Notes: generated by a model from the letters alone, not told the origin. Shown: positions 35,363 to 44,654, counted from the stretch's first letter. The stretch is DNA of 60,854 nucleotides from Chitinophagaceae bacterium (GCA_028288405.1 JAQBNS010000012.1:1-60854), one strand, 5' to 3'. Numbers and translations: made by a program.

Positions 35363-36295
35363 CTATTTGTGGTCTTCTTCCTCCATTAAAATATTCAGGT
35401 AATTCTGATACCTGGCTAATGGAATGACTCCTTGTTTCACTTTTTCAACTACTGCGCAACCAGGCTCGTTGTAATGTTTGCAATTGTGGAATTTACATTC
35501 ACCAATGAGTACTCTCATTTCTGGGTAGTAATGAGAAATCTCTTCTTTTCTTATTTCGTAGAGTCCCCATTCCTTGACTCCGGGTGTGTCAATGAGATGT
35601 GTGGTTTCGTTGATGCTGTGCATCTCAGCAAAGGTAGTGGTGTGAACTCCTTTATTCGAAAAGGCAGAGATGTCTGCCGTTTTCAATCCTGCGTCAGGAC
35701 ACAATACATTGAGAAGACTTGATTTTCCTACACCTGAGTGACCTGCAATCAAAGAGGTCTTATTGCCTAATTCTTGTTTGATATCATCTAATCCATTACC
35801 CGTTAGGGTAGAGGCAAAGAGCACTTGATAACCGGCATGGTTGTATATTTCTTTAAAGCCTTTGGCGCTTTCCCAATCTTCTTCAGTAAATAAATCTGTT
35901 TTATTAATGACCAACAAAGCGGAAATGCGAAAGCTTTCACAAGAGATCAGAAAACGATCTACAAAACCTAAGGATGTGCGCGGTTGTGCTAAAGTGAAAA
36001 TAAGAATGGCTTGATCAATATTCGATCCCAGCAAGTGACCAAAAGCTGATTTGCGTGTGGACCGGCGAACAATGTAGTTTTTACGAAGGGTAATGTCTTC
36101 AATGGTATAGGTCTCGTTCTTCGCTTCCTGATTGATCGCTACAACATCTCCCACAGCAATAGGATTCGTCACTTTTAACCCATGGTTTTTAAATTTGCCG
36201 CGCAGTCTGGCCTGCACTACGGTGTGATCGCCTTTACGAACAGCATACCATGAGCCGGTTGATTTAACAACTACGCCTTTCTCTAATTCTTCCAT
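35363..36295 (-). CDS. rsgA: Small ribosomal subunit biogenesis GTPase RsgA
   Basis: RsgA is a circularly permuted GTPase that tests the maturing 30S subunit. In the 310 residues an OB fold (1-75) is followed by G4 (VINKTDL, about 130), G1 (AGHSGVGKSSLLN, about 184) and G3 (DTPGVKEWGL, about 238), in the permuted order. The C-terminal zinc-binding pattern is CKFHNCKHYNEPGC. It overlaps kdtA by 13 bp. Confidence 0.96.
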   Translation of the reverse strand: MEELEKGVVVKSTGSWYAVRKGDHTVVQARLRGKFKNHGLKVTNPIAVGDVVAINQEAKNETYTIEDITLRKNYIVRRSTRKSAFGHLLGSNIDQAILIFTLAQPRTSLGFVDRFLISCESFRISALLVINKTDLFTEEDWESAKGFKEIYNHAGYQVLFASTLTGNGLDDIKQELGNKTSLIAGHSGVGKSSLLNVLCPDAGLKTADISAFSNKGVHTTTFAEMHSINETTHLIDTPGVKEWGLYEIRKEEISHYYPEMRVLIGECKFHNCKHYNEPGCAVVEKVKQGVIPLARYQNYLNILMEEEDHK

Positions 36296-37521
36296 GAAAT
36301 AAAATTCATTATTTTTTCAGTAGCTCCTATGTGTTTCGCTACTTCTGCCGCATTGATTAGTTTAATGTTTTTTTGTACATCCGCAGAAAGTAGTTCGCTT
36401 ACTTTATTGTATAGTAGCATAGAGTTATCAATACTGAATGCACCTCCACAGGCTATAAAATCAAATGCTTCGGGAAATTTTTTATAGTGCGGTCCGAATA
36501 GTACGGGTAGTCCAAATGACAGAGGTTCCAGTATATTATGCAAACCTTGTTTAAATGCTCCTCCCACGTAAGCGATGTTCCCATATTTATACAAAGAAGA
36601 AAGCATACCTATATTGTCGATGATGATCACTGTGATGTCATCTAATACGGTTTGTTCGTTGAGGAGTGAATAGCGGATACTTTTTACAGTGAGCTTTTGC
36701 TCTAGTTGTTGCAAATGGGCTGCGTCTATTTCATGTGGTGCAATCACATACTTTAAGGAAGTGACGTTCGTATGGATGAGATCGGCTAATACTACTTCGT
36801 CTTCAGGCCAGGTACTTCCCGCAATCAATAATTGATGACCGGCTTTAAATTTTTCTATCAGTGGAAATATTCTGTTTTGTTTAGCTGTTGAGAAAACTCT
36901 GTCGTAACGATTATCTCCAGTCACGAGTACGTTATGAATGCCGGCTTGTTGAAGCAATTGCTTGGATTCTTCATTGGTAACAAAAAGCTGAGTGAAACAG
37001 CCTAACATTTGTTTGTACCAACCTCCATACGATTGAAAAAATACTTGTGATGCTCTGAAGGTTGCAGAGAACACATAAGTAGGGATTTTTTTGCGATGGA
37101 GTATATTGAGGTAGTAATACCAGAAATCATATTTGGCAAATAGTACGGTCTCCGGTTTTACAATATCAATAAATACACGTGCATTGTATGCACTGTCGAC
37201 AGGCAGGTAATCGATGTGAAAAGCGGTAGTGTCATTTTTCTTTACTTCATATCCTGATGGAGAAAAGAAAGTAACTAATATTTTTTTGTCAGGGTATTGT
37301 TTTTTTAGCGTTTCTATCAGCGGTACAGAAAGTTCGTATTCTCCTAAAGAAGCACAATGAAACCATACACAAGAAGACACGTTCTTGAATTTTTCCTGTA
37401 ATCGCGCTTGCCAATTTTTTCTGCCATTGACCCATAACCTTGCTTTTTTATGACCAAAAATGGCCAATACAAAAAGCAATGCGCTATACAGGTAGATTCC
37501 TAAATGGTAAAGTAAAGACAT
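36283..37521 (-). CDS. kdtA: 3-deoxy-D-manno-octulosonic acid (Kdo) transferase
   Basis: KdtA (WaaA) attaches Kdo from CMP-Kdo to lipid A precursor. An N-terminal membrane anchor (about residues 5-22) precedes the GT30 domain. HCASLGEYELSVPLI near residue 55 carries the catalytic glutamate and FFSPSGYE near 85 the next conserved block; AGSTWPEDE (about 235) and AYVGGAFKQGLHNILEP (about 333) are the CMP-binding side. Length 412 is normal. The gene shows that the host makes lipopolysaccharide. It overlaps rsgA by 13 bp. Confidence 0.95.
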   Translation of the reverse strand: MSLLYHLGIYLYSALLFVLAIFGHKKARLWVNGRKNWQARLQEKFKNVSSCVWFHCASLGEYELSVPLIETLKKQYPDKKILVTFFSPSGYEVKKNDTTAFHIDYLPVDSAYNARVFIDIVKPETVLFAKYDFWYYYLNILHRKKIPTYVFSATFRASQVFFQSYGGWYKQMLGCFTQLFVTNEESKQLLQQAGIHNVLVTGDNRYDRVFSTAKQNRIFPLIEKFKAGHQLLIAGSTWPEDEVVLADLIHTNVTSLKYVIAPHEIDAAHLQQLEQKLTVKSIRYSLLNEQTVLDDITVIIIDNIGMLSSLYKYGNIAYVGGAFKQGLHNILEPLSFGLPVLFGPHYKKFPEAFDFIACGGAFSIDNSMLLYNKVSELLSADVQKNIKLINAAEVAKHIGATEKIMNFISWKN

Positions 37522-37823
37522 GCGATGCTACTGCGGATTAATTCTAAGGACTAAGTTAATAAATAAGTCTCAGGCAGCATCGGGTTTTGATTAAAAAAGT
37601 ACTAAAGCCAGGATGGGGATCATACAAGTGTCTTAAACTATATAAAATCAGATTTACTTTCTAAGAAGCGGGGGACGAGCCAGGAGCAAGGAGGTACGAA
37701 AGTTCTTCGCTCATACCTCCTTGCTCCTGACTCATTTTATGGAATCGAACGGCTGATTTTTTTACCGTTAAGTTCAGGTTGATTAAATAGTTGCCCGTAG
37801 TATAGTGTTTGAAACCATTGATA
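37522..37823. other. Gene-free region kdtA-DUF4249 gene
   Basis: The 302 bp contain the promoter space of kdtA, an inverted repeat at 37674-37732 and an open frame of 28 codons in phase with and directly after the stop of the DUF4249 gene (37823-37740). I see no independent gene. Confidence 0.6.
37674..37732. repeat. Inverted-repeat element upstream of kdtA
   Basis: CAGGAGCAAGGAGGTA (37681-37696) and TACCTCCTTGCTCCTG (37714-37729) are exact reverse complements; after one mismatch GAG/CTC extend the stem outward. Same word family as the element at 1816-1873. Confidence 0.85.
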
Positions 37824-38645
37824 TCAGGGTTGATTGACATCGATAAATAAAGTGTCTGAATTTAATCCTGTAAATATCCCATACCCGTTTGTAATAGCCG
37901 AAGATGGACTGGTAAGGTTTTGGGAACTACTATTGTTTTGTGTATAAAGGAAAGCGTAATCAGGTAAAACATGGTATAAAATGATTCTATGCATGCCATA
38001 ATAGGTAAAATCCAATGGCCTGATTTCACTGGTATTCAAAGCTGTTGGCGGTGTGCGAAATCTTTTTTCATTTTGGCTGGTGGTGCCGCTTGTAATTGGA
38101 ACTGGATTTGTTTCCATGTTTTGAATAACTGCTATATAATAGGTAGCATCTGTATTATTCCACGTTAAGATTACCGGTTCGGGTATCGTACCTTGCGGTG
38201 GACCTTGTCCTCCTGATTGCGGTGGCACTTCTAATTCTGTGACAGATGATTGGAAATTCACAGGTTTGTATGGCACGGTTGTAATAGCAGATACTTGTTG
38301 ATTGTTAAAAACAAAAGATAAATGATACGTATCACCTTCGTTTACAATGATACTACTATCGATATACATTCCATTTCCTAAAGGAGTTAGTACATACGTG
38401 CTGCTATTATAATCCACACTGATTATTAAATTATTAATATCATCCGAAGAATAAGTTACATCATCGGCAAATGGAACTTGCCGGCTTACTGTAAGGGTAA
38501 AATAATGCCCCTCTTGAATATACCCTTGAAGGATGGCATAATCGGTAAAGTCTCCATCATCTGTTTGTTGACAGCTTACTAATATACCAATGAATGTAAC
38601 AGCAAGGAGAATGGTTATGAGTCTTGTTCTGGTTGATCGTTCCAT
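37824..38645 (-). CDS. DUF4249 lipoprotein, partner of the TonB receptor
   Basis: The 273-residue protein has a lipoprotein signal (ITILLAVTFIGILVSC, lipid-carrying cysteine about residue 25), so it is probably outer-membrane anchored. The mature part is beta-rich and matches the DUF4249 layout: an early ILQGYIQEGHYFTLTVS strand pair and a central LTWNNTDATYYIAVIQN. In Bacteroidota DUF4249 genes usually follow a TonB-dependent receptor, as here with a 1-bp gap, so it probably helps ligand capture. After its TGA the frame continues 28 sense codons to the next stop. Confidence 0.82.
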   Translation of the reverse strand: MERSTRTRLITILLAVTFIGILVSCQQTDDGDFTDYAILQGYIQEGHYFTLTVSRQVPFADDVTYSSDDINNLIISVDYNSSTYVLTPLGNGMYIDSSIIVNEGDTYHLSFVFNNQQVSAITTVPYKPVNFQSSVTELEVPPQSGGQGPPQGTIPEPVILTWNNTDATYYIAVIQNMETNPVPITSGTTSQNEKRFRTPPTALNTSEIRPLDFTYYGMHRIILYHVLPDYAFLYTQNNSSSQNLTSPSSAITNGYGIFTGLNSDTLFIDVNQP

Positions 38646-38646
38646 G

Positions 38647-41064
38647 TTATCTAAGTTTGAAAGACAAGGTTATGTTTGGAGTAATACCAAGATAGTTGAC
38701 ATTGGTTTGAGTGATTTGACCGTCTGTGATAGCATATTGCTTATACCACACGTTGGTTCTGTTATACACATTGAATACTGAAAGCCCGATGTATCCGATT
38801 TCTCGTCTTTCCTTTTTGCCTCCAAATAAGATATAGTTAACGGCCAGATCCGCTCTGTGGTAAGCAGGCAAGCGCTGCCCGTTTTTTGCTGTAACGGTAT
38901 AATAGCTTTGAGTTGAACCATCAAGAAGGGTAACGTTATATCCACCGGATGGTGCAGTGTACGGCTTGCCTGTTCCATAAATCCATGTCGCAGAGAAACT
39001 CCATTTCTTCAGCTTGTAAAGAAACACTGTTTTAAATTCATTAGTGACGTCTTGTGAGGCAGGATAATAGTTGGAAGAATAGATGGAAAAATTGTTCATG
39101 GTTTGACTCAAGGTATAACTAACCCATCCTTGAAACTTTCCTACTTTTCTTTGTGCTAAAAATTCGACTCCTCTGGAAAATCCTTTGCCGTTGTAAAAGT
39201 TCTCGTTATAAGTTACTCCACCACCTCCTGCAACCGGATTAAATCTCAGAGAGTATTCGGTAAGATTACTTAATGTTTTATAATATCCTTCCACACTAAA
39301 CAAATATTTAGGGGTTTCATAAGATGCACCTAAGATATAATGATTAGCAGAACTAACAGGGACAGATCCTGTACCGGAAAGCAACCAGAAATCACGACTG
39401 CCTGAAAGGATGTCTTCACGAGTGACACGATTTGCAAATTGGTTGTATCGGCCTATAGCACCTTTTAACGTCCATCTTTCTGTAAGATCATAAGAAGCAG
39501 ATAAACGTGGCTCTATATAAGGCTTACCTGTTGTGCTAAAGTAGCTCAAACGCATACCCGGTAAAACGTGAAGTCTGTTCTTTAACAAATCTATTTTACT
39601 TTGCACATAAATACCTGAAAGAGTAGCTTGATCACTTCTATTTAAAATAGTCACTGTATCGTTTTGTGCATAGGTATAATTGATGTCATAATAGGTTCCG
39701 AAACCGCCAAACTGCAGCTGCACATTCTTTTTCAAATCATATTCATAATCAGATTTAAAGCTGTAGTCTTTTAGATCATTATTTTCAAACAATCCCTGGC
39801 TACTGCTATTCGTCGCTCCCAGAGAATCGGTAATGGATTTCTGTTGCGAGTTATTCCTATCGCTGTAATAGTTAGAATAACTAAACAACGTATTTCCATA
39901 AAGCTTATCTGACCAACGCCTCGACCATTTAAGACTGCTTCCTAAGTTCCCATAATTAGTGAGATCGGTACTGCTACTGCTAAATGTACTGGAACTGACA
40001 CCTTCAGTCCTCGCTACTGAACTGTTATTAAGATTATCTGTTCCGTTATAAATACTAAGTGAGATAATATCTTTGTTAGTAGGGCGATAAGTGAACTTAC
40101 CATTAACGTCGTAAAAATAGGATGCGACAGTAGCATTTGATCCACCTTTGCTTCCGGAAGACTGACCAGTTCCAGTTGAGTTAAACATGCCAAACACCTG
40201 ATTGTATATAGGCCCTCTATAAGATTTCCTGAATGCAACTAAAGAGGAGAACTTTTTACCAATGGGAACTTCAACAAATGCGTTCATGCTAAGAAGACTT
40301 AAGTCAGCTCCAACATTGAATTTATTTTGATTGCCATCTTTACCGGTTATTTCCGTAACACTCGATAAACGTCCTCCGAATCTTGACTCGAAACCACCTT
40401 TGTACAACTGTACATCTTTAAGTGCATTGGAATTAAAGGCACTATAAAATCCATACAAGTGATCGACATGATAAACGGTAAACCCATCATATAAAATGAG
40501 ATTTTGATCGGGCGTGCCTCCTCTTACATAAAGACCTGATGAAGATTCATTCGATGCACCGACACCCGGCATCAATTGAAAAGCTCTCATGATGTCTTTT
40601 TCACCCACATTTGGCAATTGTCTTAAAACTTTAGGCGTTAATTTAATGGTACTTATATTGGCTCTGTCCACTAGTGTTACTTGCTCTCTGACACCCACCA
40701 CCGTTACTTCATCCAATGACTTGACTTCTTGAGCCATTTCTATTTTAAAGCCACTTTTAAAATGACCTGAGGTCAATTTAATTTCAGTAAATGCATAGCC
40801 TGGATATTGCACGATGATAGTGCTTGTATCAGATGGCAAATCGTTCAATAAAAAGTATCCGTCTACATTAGTTGTCGCTCCTGTAGTGGTGCCTTTGATT
40901 TGAATAGTAGCAAATGGCAATGCTTCTCCTGTCGATTTGTCTTTTACAATACCCGACAATGATAGAGTCTCCTGTGCCTGAAGTTTACTGCTGATAAGGT
41001 TAAACAAAAGTAACCATACTAAAAGTGGCCAGAAGGTTCTTACCTGAATGATTGATTTCATCAT
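38647..41064 (-). CDS. TonB-dependent outer-membrane receptor with carboxypeptidase-like N-terminal domain
   Basis: The 805-residue protein has a signal peptide ending KLQAQ (about residue 31), a CarboxypepD_reg-like domain (about 35-115: LSGIVKDKSTGEALPFATI), a plug domain (about 125-235: LPNVGEKDIMRAFQLMPGV and GLYVRGGTPDQNLILYDG) and a 22-strand-type barrel ending in an aromatic-rich NITLSFKLR. It imports an unknown ligand across the outer membrane using TonB energy. No SusD-like gene is present; the DUF4249 lipoprotein takes that place. LytTR/LytS genes lie just upstream with a probable operator in between. Confidence 0.93.
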   Translation of the reverse strand: MMKSIIQVRTFWPLLVWLLLFNLISSKLQAQETLSLSGIVKDKSTGEALPFATIQIKGTTTGATTNVDGYFLLNDLPSDTSTIIVQYPGYAFTEIKLTSGHFKSGFKIEMAQEVKSLDEVTVVGVREQVTLVDRANISTIKLTPKVLRQLPNVGEKDIMRAFQLMPGVGASNESSSGLYVRGGTPDQNLILYDGFTVYHVDHLYGFYSAFNSNALKDVQLYKGGFESRFGGRLSSVTEITGKDGNQNKFNVGADLSLLSMNAFVEVPIGKKFSSLVAFRKSYRGPIYNQVFGMFNSTGTGQSSGSKGGSNATVASYFYDVNGKFTYRPTNKDIISLSIYNGTDNLNNSSVARTEGVSSSTFSSSSTDLTNYGNLGSSLKWSRRWSDKLYGNTLFSYSNYYSDRNNSQQKSITDSLGATNSSSQGLFENNDLKDYSFKSDYEYDLKKNVQLQFGGFGTYYDINYTYAQNDTVTILNRSDQATLSGIYVQSKIDLLKNRLHVLPGMRLSYFSTTGKPYIEPRLSASYDLTERWTLKGAIGRYNQFANRVTREDILSGSRDFWLLSGTGSVPVSSANHYILGASYETPKYLFSVEGYYKTLSNLTEYSLRFNPVAGGGGVTYNENFYNGKGFSRGVEFLAQRKVGKFQGWVSYTLSQTMNNFSIYSSNYYPASQDVTNEFKTVFLYKLKKWSFSATWIYGTGKPYTAPSGGYNVTLLDGSTQSYYTVTAKNGQRLPAYHRADLAVNYILFGGKKERREIGYIGLSVFNVYNRTNVWYKQYAITDGQITQTNVNYLGITPNITLSFKLR

Positions 41065-41074
41065 GTTTATGAAT

Positions 41075-41112
41075 TGTTTTCATAAACTTAGTAAGCGCAT
41101 TTGGCATCGAAA
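41075..41112 (-). promoter_or_regulatory. Candidate promoter of the TonB receptor operon
   Basis: On the minus strand TAAGTTTA at 41090-41083 matches TAnnTTTG with one mismatch, and TTT lies 19 bp upstream at 41112-41110. The weak -33 triplet would fit a promoter that needs an activator. Confidence 0.35.
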
Positions 41113-41119
41113 AAAGTAA

Positions 41120-41152
41120 TAGAAGATCGACAGGAATAGGTAGAAGATCGAC
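41120..41152. promoter_or_regulatory. Candidate LytTR operator: two 12-bp direct repeats 21 bp apart
   Basis: TAGAAGATCGAC occurs at 41120-41131 and 41141-41152, exact copies with start-to-start spacing of 21 bp (two helical turns). LytTR domains in other bacteria bind two short direct repeats with this spacing. The pair lies between the LytTR gene and the TonB receptor, about 8 bp upstream of the candidate -33 element, the place expected for an activator. Confidence 0.65.
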
Positions 41153-41168
41153 CTGTTTTAGTGAATCC

Positions 41169-41882
41169 TTATTGACTCGTCATGTTGTTATCCATGAAAT
41201 TCTGAAAAATATTCTTGTAGGGTCTCGCAATGGATATTCTGGTTTGATTAATAATAACCTGATTTTTTTCAACGGATTTAATTTTATCTAATGCGATGAT
41301 AAAAGACCTGTGTATACGCATAAATCCAGAAGGTGGAAGGTCTTTTTCTAATGCTTTCAAACTTAATAAAGTCAAAATAGGTTTAGGGTTATCTTTCAGC
41401 CATATCTTGATATAATCTTTTAATCCTTCAAAATACAATACCTCATTCAACATAATTTTGACTTGTCTATACTCTGATCTTATAAAGATATAATCCTTAC
41501 CGATCTCCTGTTTACCTGCTGTTAGTTCAAACCAGTCTTTGGCTTTGGTAACAGCAGCAAAAAAATCATCGTAATCAAATGGTTTGAGTAAGTAATCCAA
41601 TGCATTTACTTTATAGCCTTCTATTGCATATTGATCGAAAGCGGTAGTAAAAATAATTCTCGTGTTTTTGCTAACTGTCTTGGATAGTTCGAGGCCTGTT
41701 AATTGAGGCATGTGAATATCAAGAAAAATAAGGTCTACCTTTTCAGTGGTTAGTATTTGTTTAGCTTGTACTGCACTTCTACACCGATGAACGAGCTGTA
41801 AAAAACTTGTTTTAGCGATGTACTTCTCCAGGAGAGTCAAGGCAAAAGGTTCATCATCCACAATCATACAAGTGAGCTTCAT
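41169..41882 (-). CDS. LytTR-family response regulator
   Basis: The 237-residue protein has a receiver domain (1-120) with MIVDDEPFALTLLEKYI, the phospho-aspartate in VDLIFLDIHMPQLTGLEL (about residue 55) and DYLLKPFDYDDF. A LytTR DNA-binding domain (about 138-235) shows YIFIRSEYRQVKIMLNEVLYFEG and FMRIHRSFIIALDKI. It should be phosphorylated by the adjacent LytS-type kinase (7 bp upstream) and act on the downstream TonB receptor operon. Confidence 0.93.
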   Translation of the reverse strand: MKLTCMIVDDEPFALTLLEKYIAKTSFLQLVHRCRSAVQAKQILTTEKVDLIFLDIHMPQLTGLELSKTVSKNTRIIFTTAFDQYAIEGYKVNALDYLLKPFDYDDFFAAVTKAKDWFELTAGKQEIGKDYIFIRSEYRQVKIMLNEVLYFEGLKDYIKIWLKDNPKPILTLLSLKALEKDLPPSGFMRIHRSFIIALDKIKSVEKNQVIINQTRISIARPYKNIFQNFMDNNMTSQ

Positions 41883-41889
41883 GTCGTAT

Positions 41890-42963
41890 TTATATTAGTT
41901 TGTCAAGGTCAATCCATAATTCTAAACCAAACATGTCGTTCTCAATCTGTGTTTCAAGTCCATGCTTTCCAGGATAAATAAGTTCTAGCTGTTTTTTCAA
42001 GTTATCCAAACCAAGCCCGGAACCGCTTTCATCCGTATAATCCTTAGGATAATTCGTATTAAAGGATTTGAATAAAAGCCTGTTATGAGTAACAGACAAA
42101 TCAAAAAAGATCTTTGAGTTTTCAGTGGCAGATACTCCATGTTTAAAGGCATTTTCAATAATTGAAACCAACAATAAAGGTGCTATTCCATATAGTTTGG
42201 GACTAATCTCCTGCAGTTTATAATTTGTCACAATATGATCTGCCTGTCTAAGCTCCATGAGTTGAATATACTTTTTCAGAAAATTAAGCTCCACAGATAA
42301 ATCTACCTTATCATGATTCGTTTCATACAGGAAATACCTCATTAACTTGCTGAGATTGTACACTGCCTTTTGAGCGGTAGTTGGAGAAATACCGATGAGC
42401 GCATAGATGTTGTTTAATGAGTTAAAGAAGAAATGCGGTTGTAGTTGGTATTTTAGATTTTTCAACTCCGATTGAAGATGTTTGTTCTCTACCTCCTTTC
42501 TTTGCCATTCAAATTTCCTCCATAGTTCAGTTGACTTGATACCTAATGCAAAAATAGCAGGTATCGTAAGAGAGAGAATGGACTTCAATAAGGCAAAGGC
42601 TTCGAAACGGTGTTTCCCCTCGTGCCCATTAACAAGGTTGTGGTCATGCAAAGGCTTCACCGTGTCATGCACCGTAATTAGATTCAAGAGCTGCATATCT
42701 AGTCGGAAGAAAACAATCAGGAAAATATTTAATACGACAAACAGTACGTATTGACGTTTAAGGAATAAGATCTGCTCAATGAGAAAAAAATAATTAATAT
42801 AGAATATAATTGCTCCTTCAATAAGTGGAACCCAGAAATGAATAAGTATACGACTATTATCAGTGACTCCTTTATCTGCAATGAGAAAAGGAGAAATGAA
42901 AAGAATACACCATGTAAGGAGATGTAAAGCCGGTTTGATTATATTGTTTGCTGTAACGATCAT
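41890..42963 (-). CDS. LytS-type membrane sensor histidine kinase
   Basis: The 357-residue protein has four membrane helices up to about residue 150, then the His_kinase domain of the LytS type. The phospho-accepting histidine is in LQPHFFFNSLNNIYALIG (about residue 178) and the ATP-binding part ends GSGLGLDNLKKQLELIYPG. There is no large periplasmic sensor, so the signal may be sensed in the membrane. It forms a pair with the LytTR regulator. Confidence 0.92.
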   Translation of the reverse strand: MIVTANNIIKPALHLLTWCILFISPFLIADKGVTDNSRILIHFWVPLIEGAIIFYINYFFLIEQILFLKRQYVLFVVLNIFLIVFFRLDMQLLNLITVHDTVKPLHDHNLVNGHEGKHRFEAFALLKSILSLTIPAIFALGIKSTELWRKFEWQRKEVENKHLQSELKNLKYQLQPHFFFNSLNNIYALIGISPTTAQKAVYNLSKLMRYFLYETNHDKVDLSVELNFLKKYIQLMELRQADHIVTNYKLQEISPKLYGIAPLLLVSIIENAFKHGVSATENSKIFFDLSVTHNRLLFKSFNTNYPKDYTDESGSGLGLDNLKKQLELIYPGKHGLETQIENDMFGLELWIDLDKLI

Positions 42964-43178
42964 ATTGCAATCTTGTGATTGAATCGCAAATAAAAACTTA
43001 ATATAGAAGTTCTACCGGAGTAAACCGACAAATAACTCTAAGGTAACTGAAGAAACGCCTTTTCGTTCGAAATGTTATCCTTTCTATTGTTATAAAGAGT
43101 GAGTCCACTATTTATTGGAATGAATAGTTAATAAATTACCAAGTTTTATTAATTTTAATACTGGTTTAATAATTAAAT

Positions 43179-44420
43179 ATGGAACAAAAAGTTTTTAAGA
43201 ATGTATTCAATGTAACGGTTATCGTTGCCGCTCTGGGCTATTTTGTAGATGTCTATGACCTGGTGCTTTTTTTGGTGATTGGGAAAGACAGCATCAGAGC
43301 AATTTTTCAGGAAGTATTAACGGAGGCGGAAGTCCTTCAAAAATTCCAATACCTGCTCAATGTACAAATGATTGGTATGCTGGTAGGAGGTATCTTCTGG
43401 GGAGTGCTGGGCGACAAGAAGGGGCGACTGTCTGTTTTGTTCGGTTCCATTTTTGTGTATTCGATTGCCAACATCGCCAATGCTTTTGTAACCGATATGA
43501 ATTGGTACGTGGCCTGTCGATTCATCGCAGGTGTAGGATTAGCAGGTGAGTTGGGTGCGGGGATCACATTGGTTTCTGAATCGATGGATAAAAAATACAG
43601 AGGATACGGAACTATGGTTGTCGCATCGATAGGCGTTACAGGTGCTGTGGTGGCTGGCTTGGTGGGGAACATAGGTTGGAAAACGTCCTATCTTGTAGGT
43701 GGAGGCTTAGGTCTTTCACTCTTATTATTGCGTATCGGAGTATTTGAGTCTGGTATTTTTCAACGTGCCCATCAGAAAAGTGTGAGCAAAGGAAATTTCT
43801 TTTACCTGTTTTCAAATAAGCGTTTATTCTTTAAGTACCTCCATTGCATACTCATCGGTTTGCCGATCTGGTTTGTAATTGGTGTATTGGTGGCTCGAGC
43901 TCCGGAGATTGCCAAGACATTGGGTGTTATAGAACCTATCAAACAGGGCACTTGTGTGATCTTATGCTACACCGGTTTGATCTTTGGTGATCTGGCAAGT
44001 GGAGGATTGAGTCAATGGTTGCAAAGTCGCAAAAAAGCATTTACTATTTTTTATATTTTATGCGCAGCATCTATTGTGGTGTACCTAAACCTAAACTTAA
44101 TTTCATTATCAGCTACGGTTTTTTATTCGGCAGTGACATTGTTAGGTTTTTCAGTAGGTTTCTGGGCGATGTTTGTAACCGTAGGTTCGGAGCAGTTCGG
44201 CACCAACATGCGCGCCACAGTGGCTACGACCGTACCTAATTTTATCAGAGGATCTTTGGTATTGATTGCTTTTGTGTTTGATTATATTTTCGTTCGTTCC
44301 AATGTATTTTGGGCAAGTTATAGTATCAGTGCCTTATTGATTCTTATTTCCTTTTATTCCTTGTCTCGTCTGGAAGAAACATTTGGCAAGGACCTGGATT
44401 ATATAGAAGACGAAAAATAA
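43179..44420 (+). CDS. MFS transporter, metabolite/sugar-proton symporter type
   Basis: The 413-residue protein has twelve predicted membrane helices. The MFS loop 2-3 motif appears as GVLGDKKGRLSVLFGS (about residues 75-90) and GELGAGITLVSESMDKKYRGYG (about 122, in part) matches the corresponding region of the MHS/sugar-porter branch. The C-terminal half carries FGTNMRATVATTVPNFIRGS, another family hallmark. Substrate cannot be named. It stands alone, divergent from the LytS gene and followed by repeats and a terminator. Confidence 0.85.
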   Translation: MEQKVFKNVFNVTVIVAALGYFVDVYDLVLFLVIGKDSIRAIFQEVLTEAEVLQKFQYLLNVQMIGMLVGGIFWGVLGDKKGRLSVLFGSIFVYSIANIANAFVTDMNWYVACRFIAGVGLAGELGAGITLVSESMDKKYRGYGTMVVASIGVTGAVVAGLVGNIGWKTSYLVGGGLGLSLLLLRIGVFESGIFQRAHQKSVSKGNFFYLFSNKRLFFKYLHCILIGLPIWFVIGVLVARAPEIAKTLGVIEPIKQGTCVILCYTGLIFGDLASGGLSQWLQSRKKAFTIFYILCAASIVVYLNLNLISLSATVFYSAVTLLGFSVGFWAMFVTVGSEQFGTNMRATVATTVPNFIRGSLVLIAFVFDYIFVRSNVFWASYSISALLILISFYSLSRLEETFGKDLDYIEDEK

Positions 44421-44497
44421 CAGTGGTCAGTGGTCAGTAAAAGACTTGTCCCTTTAGGGACAATATATCTGTAGAAAATATTTTTATTGTAAATGTA

Positions 44498-44523
44498 AAG
44501 TCCCCTTTAGGGGATTTAGGGGC
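44498..44523. repeat. Short palindromic interspersed repeat
   Basis: AAGTCCCCTTTAGGGGATTT contains the stem TCCCCT/AGGGGA and is followed by AGGGG. A related palindrome, TGTCCCTTTAGGGACA, lies at 44448-44463. I recall words of this type as frequent between genes in Bacteroidota, which is memory rather than a search. Confidence 0.6.
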
Positions 44524-44556
44524 AAGACAGATATAGTTAACGCAAACAGTTTGCTA

Positions 44557-44600
44557 TTGTCCGACAGTGTCAGGTCTTAAGACCTGACACTGTCGGACAA
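44557..44600. repeat. Perfect 44-bp palindrome
   Basis: Two 22-bp arms meet without a spacer at TCTTAAGA; the outer ends are TTGTCCGACAG and CTGTCGGACAA. It lies between the MFS gene and the terminator and has no T-tract of its own. Confidence 0.95.
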
Positions 44601-44605
44601 CGAGT

Positions 44606-44642
44606 AAAAAAAAAGGCCACACATTGTGTGGCCTTTTTTTAA
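44606..44642. terminator. Terminator between convergent MFS and peroxiredoxin genes
   Basis: GGCCACAC / GTGTGGCC around ATT, with A-runs on the left and T-runs on the right, is a strong bidirectional terminator 13 bp from the peroxiredoxin stop. Confidence 0.92.
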
Positions 44643-44654
44643 AGTTTATAATCC

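Noticed and set aside
37824..37826. TGA of the DUF4249 gene as a selenocysteine codon
   Set aside because: No SECIS-like structure or selenoprotein family link; a normal stop or a stop mutation is simpler.
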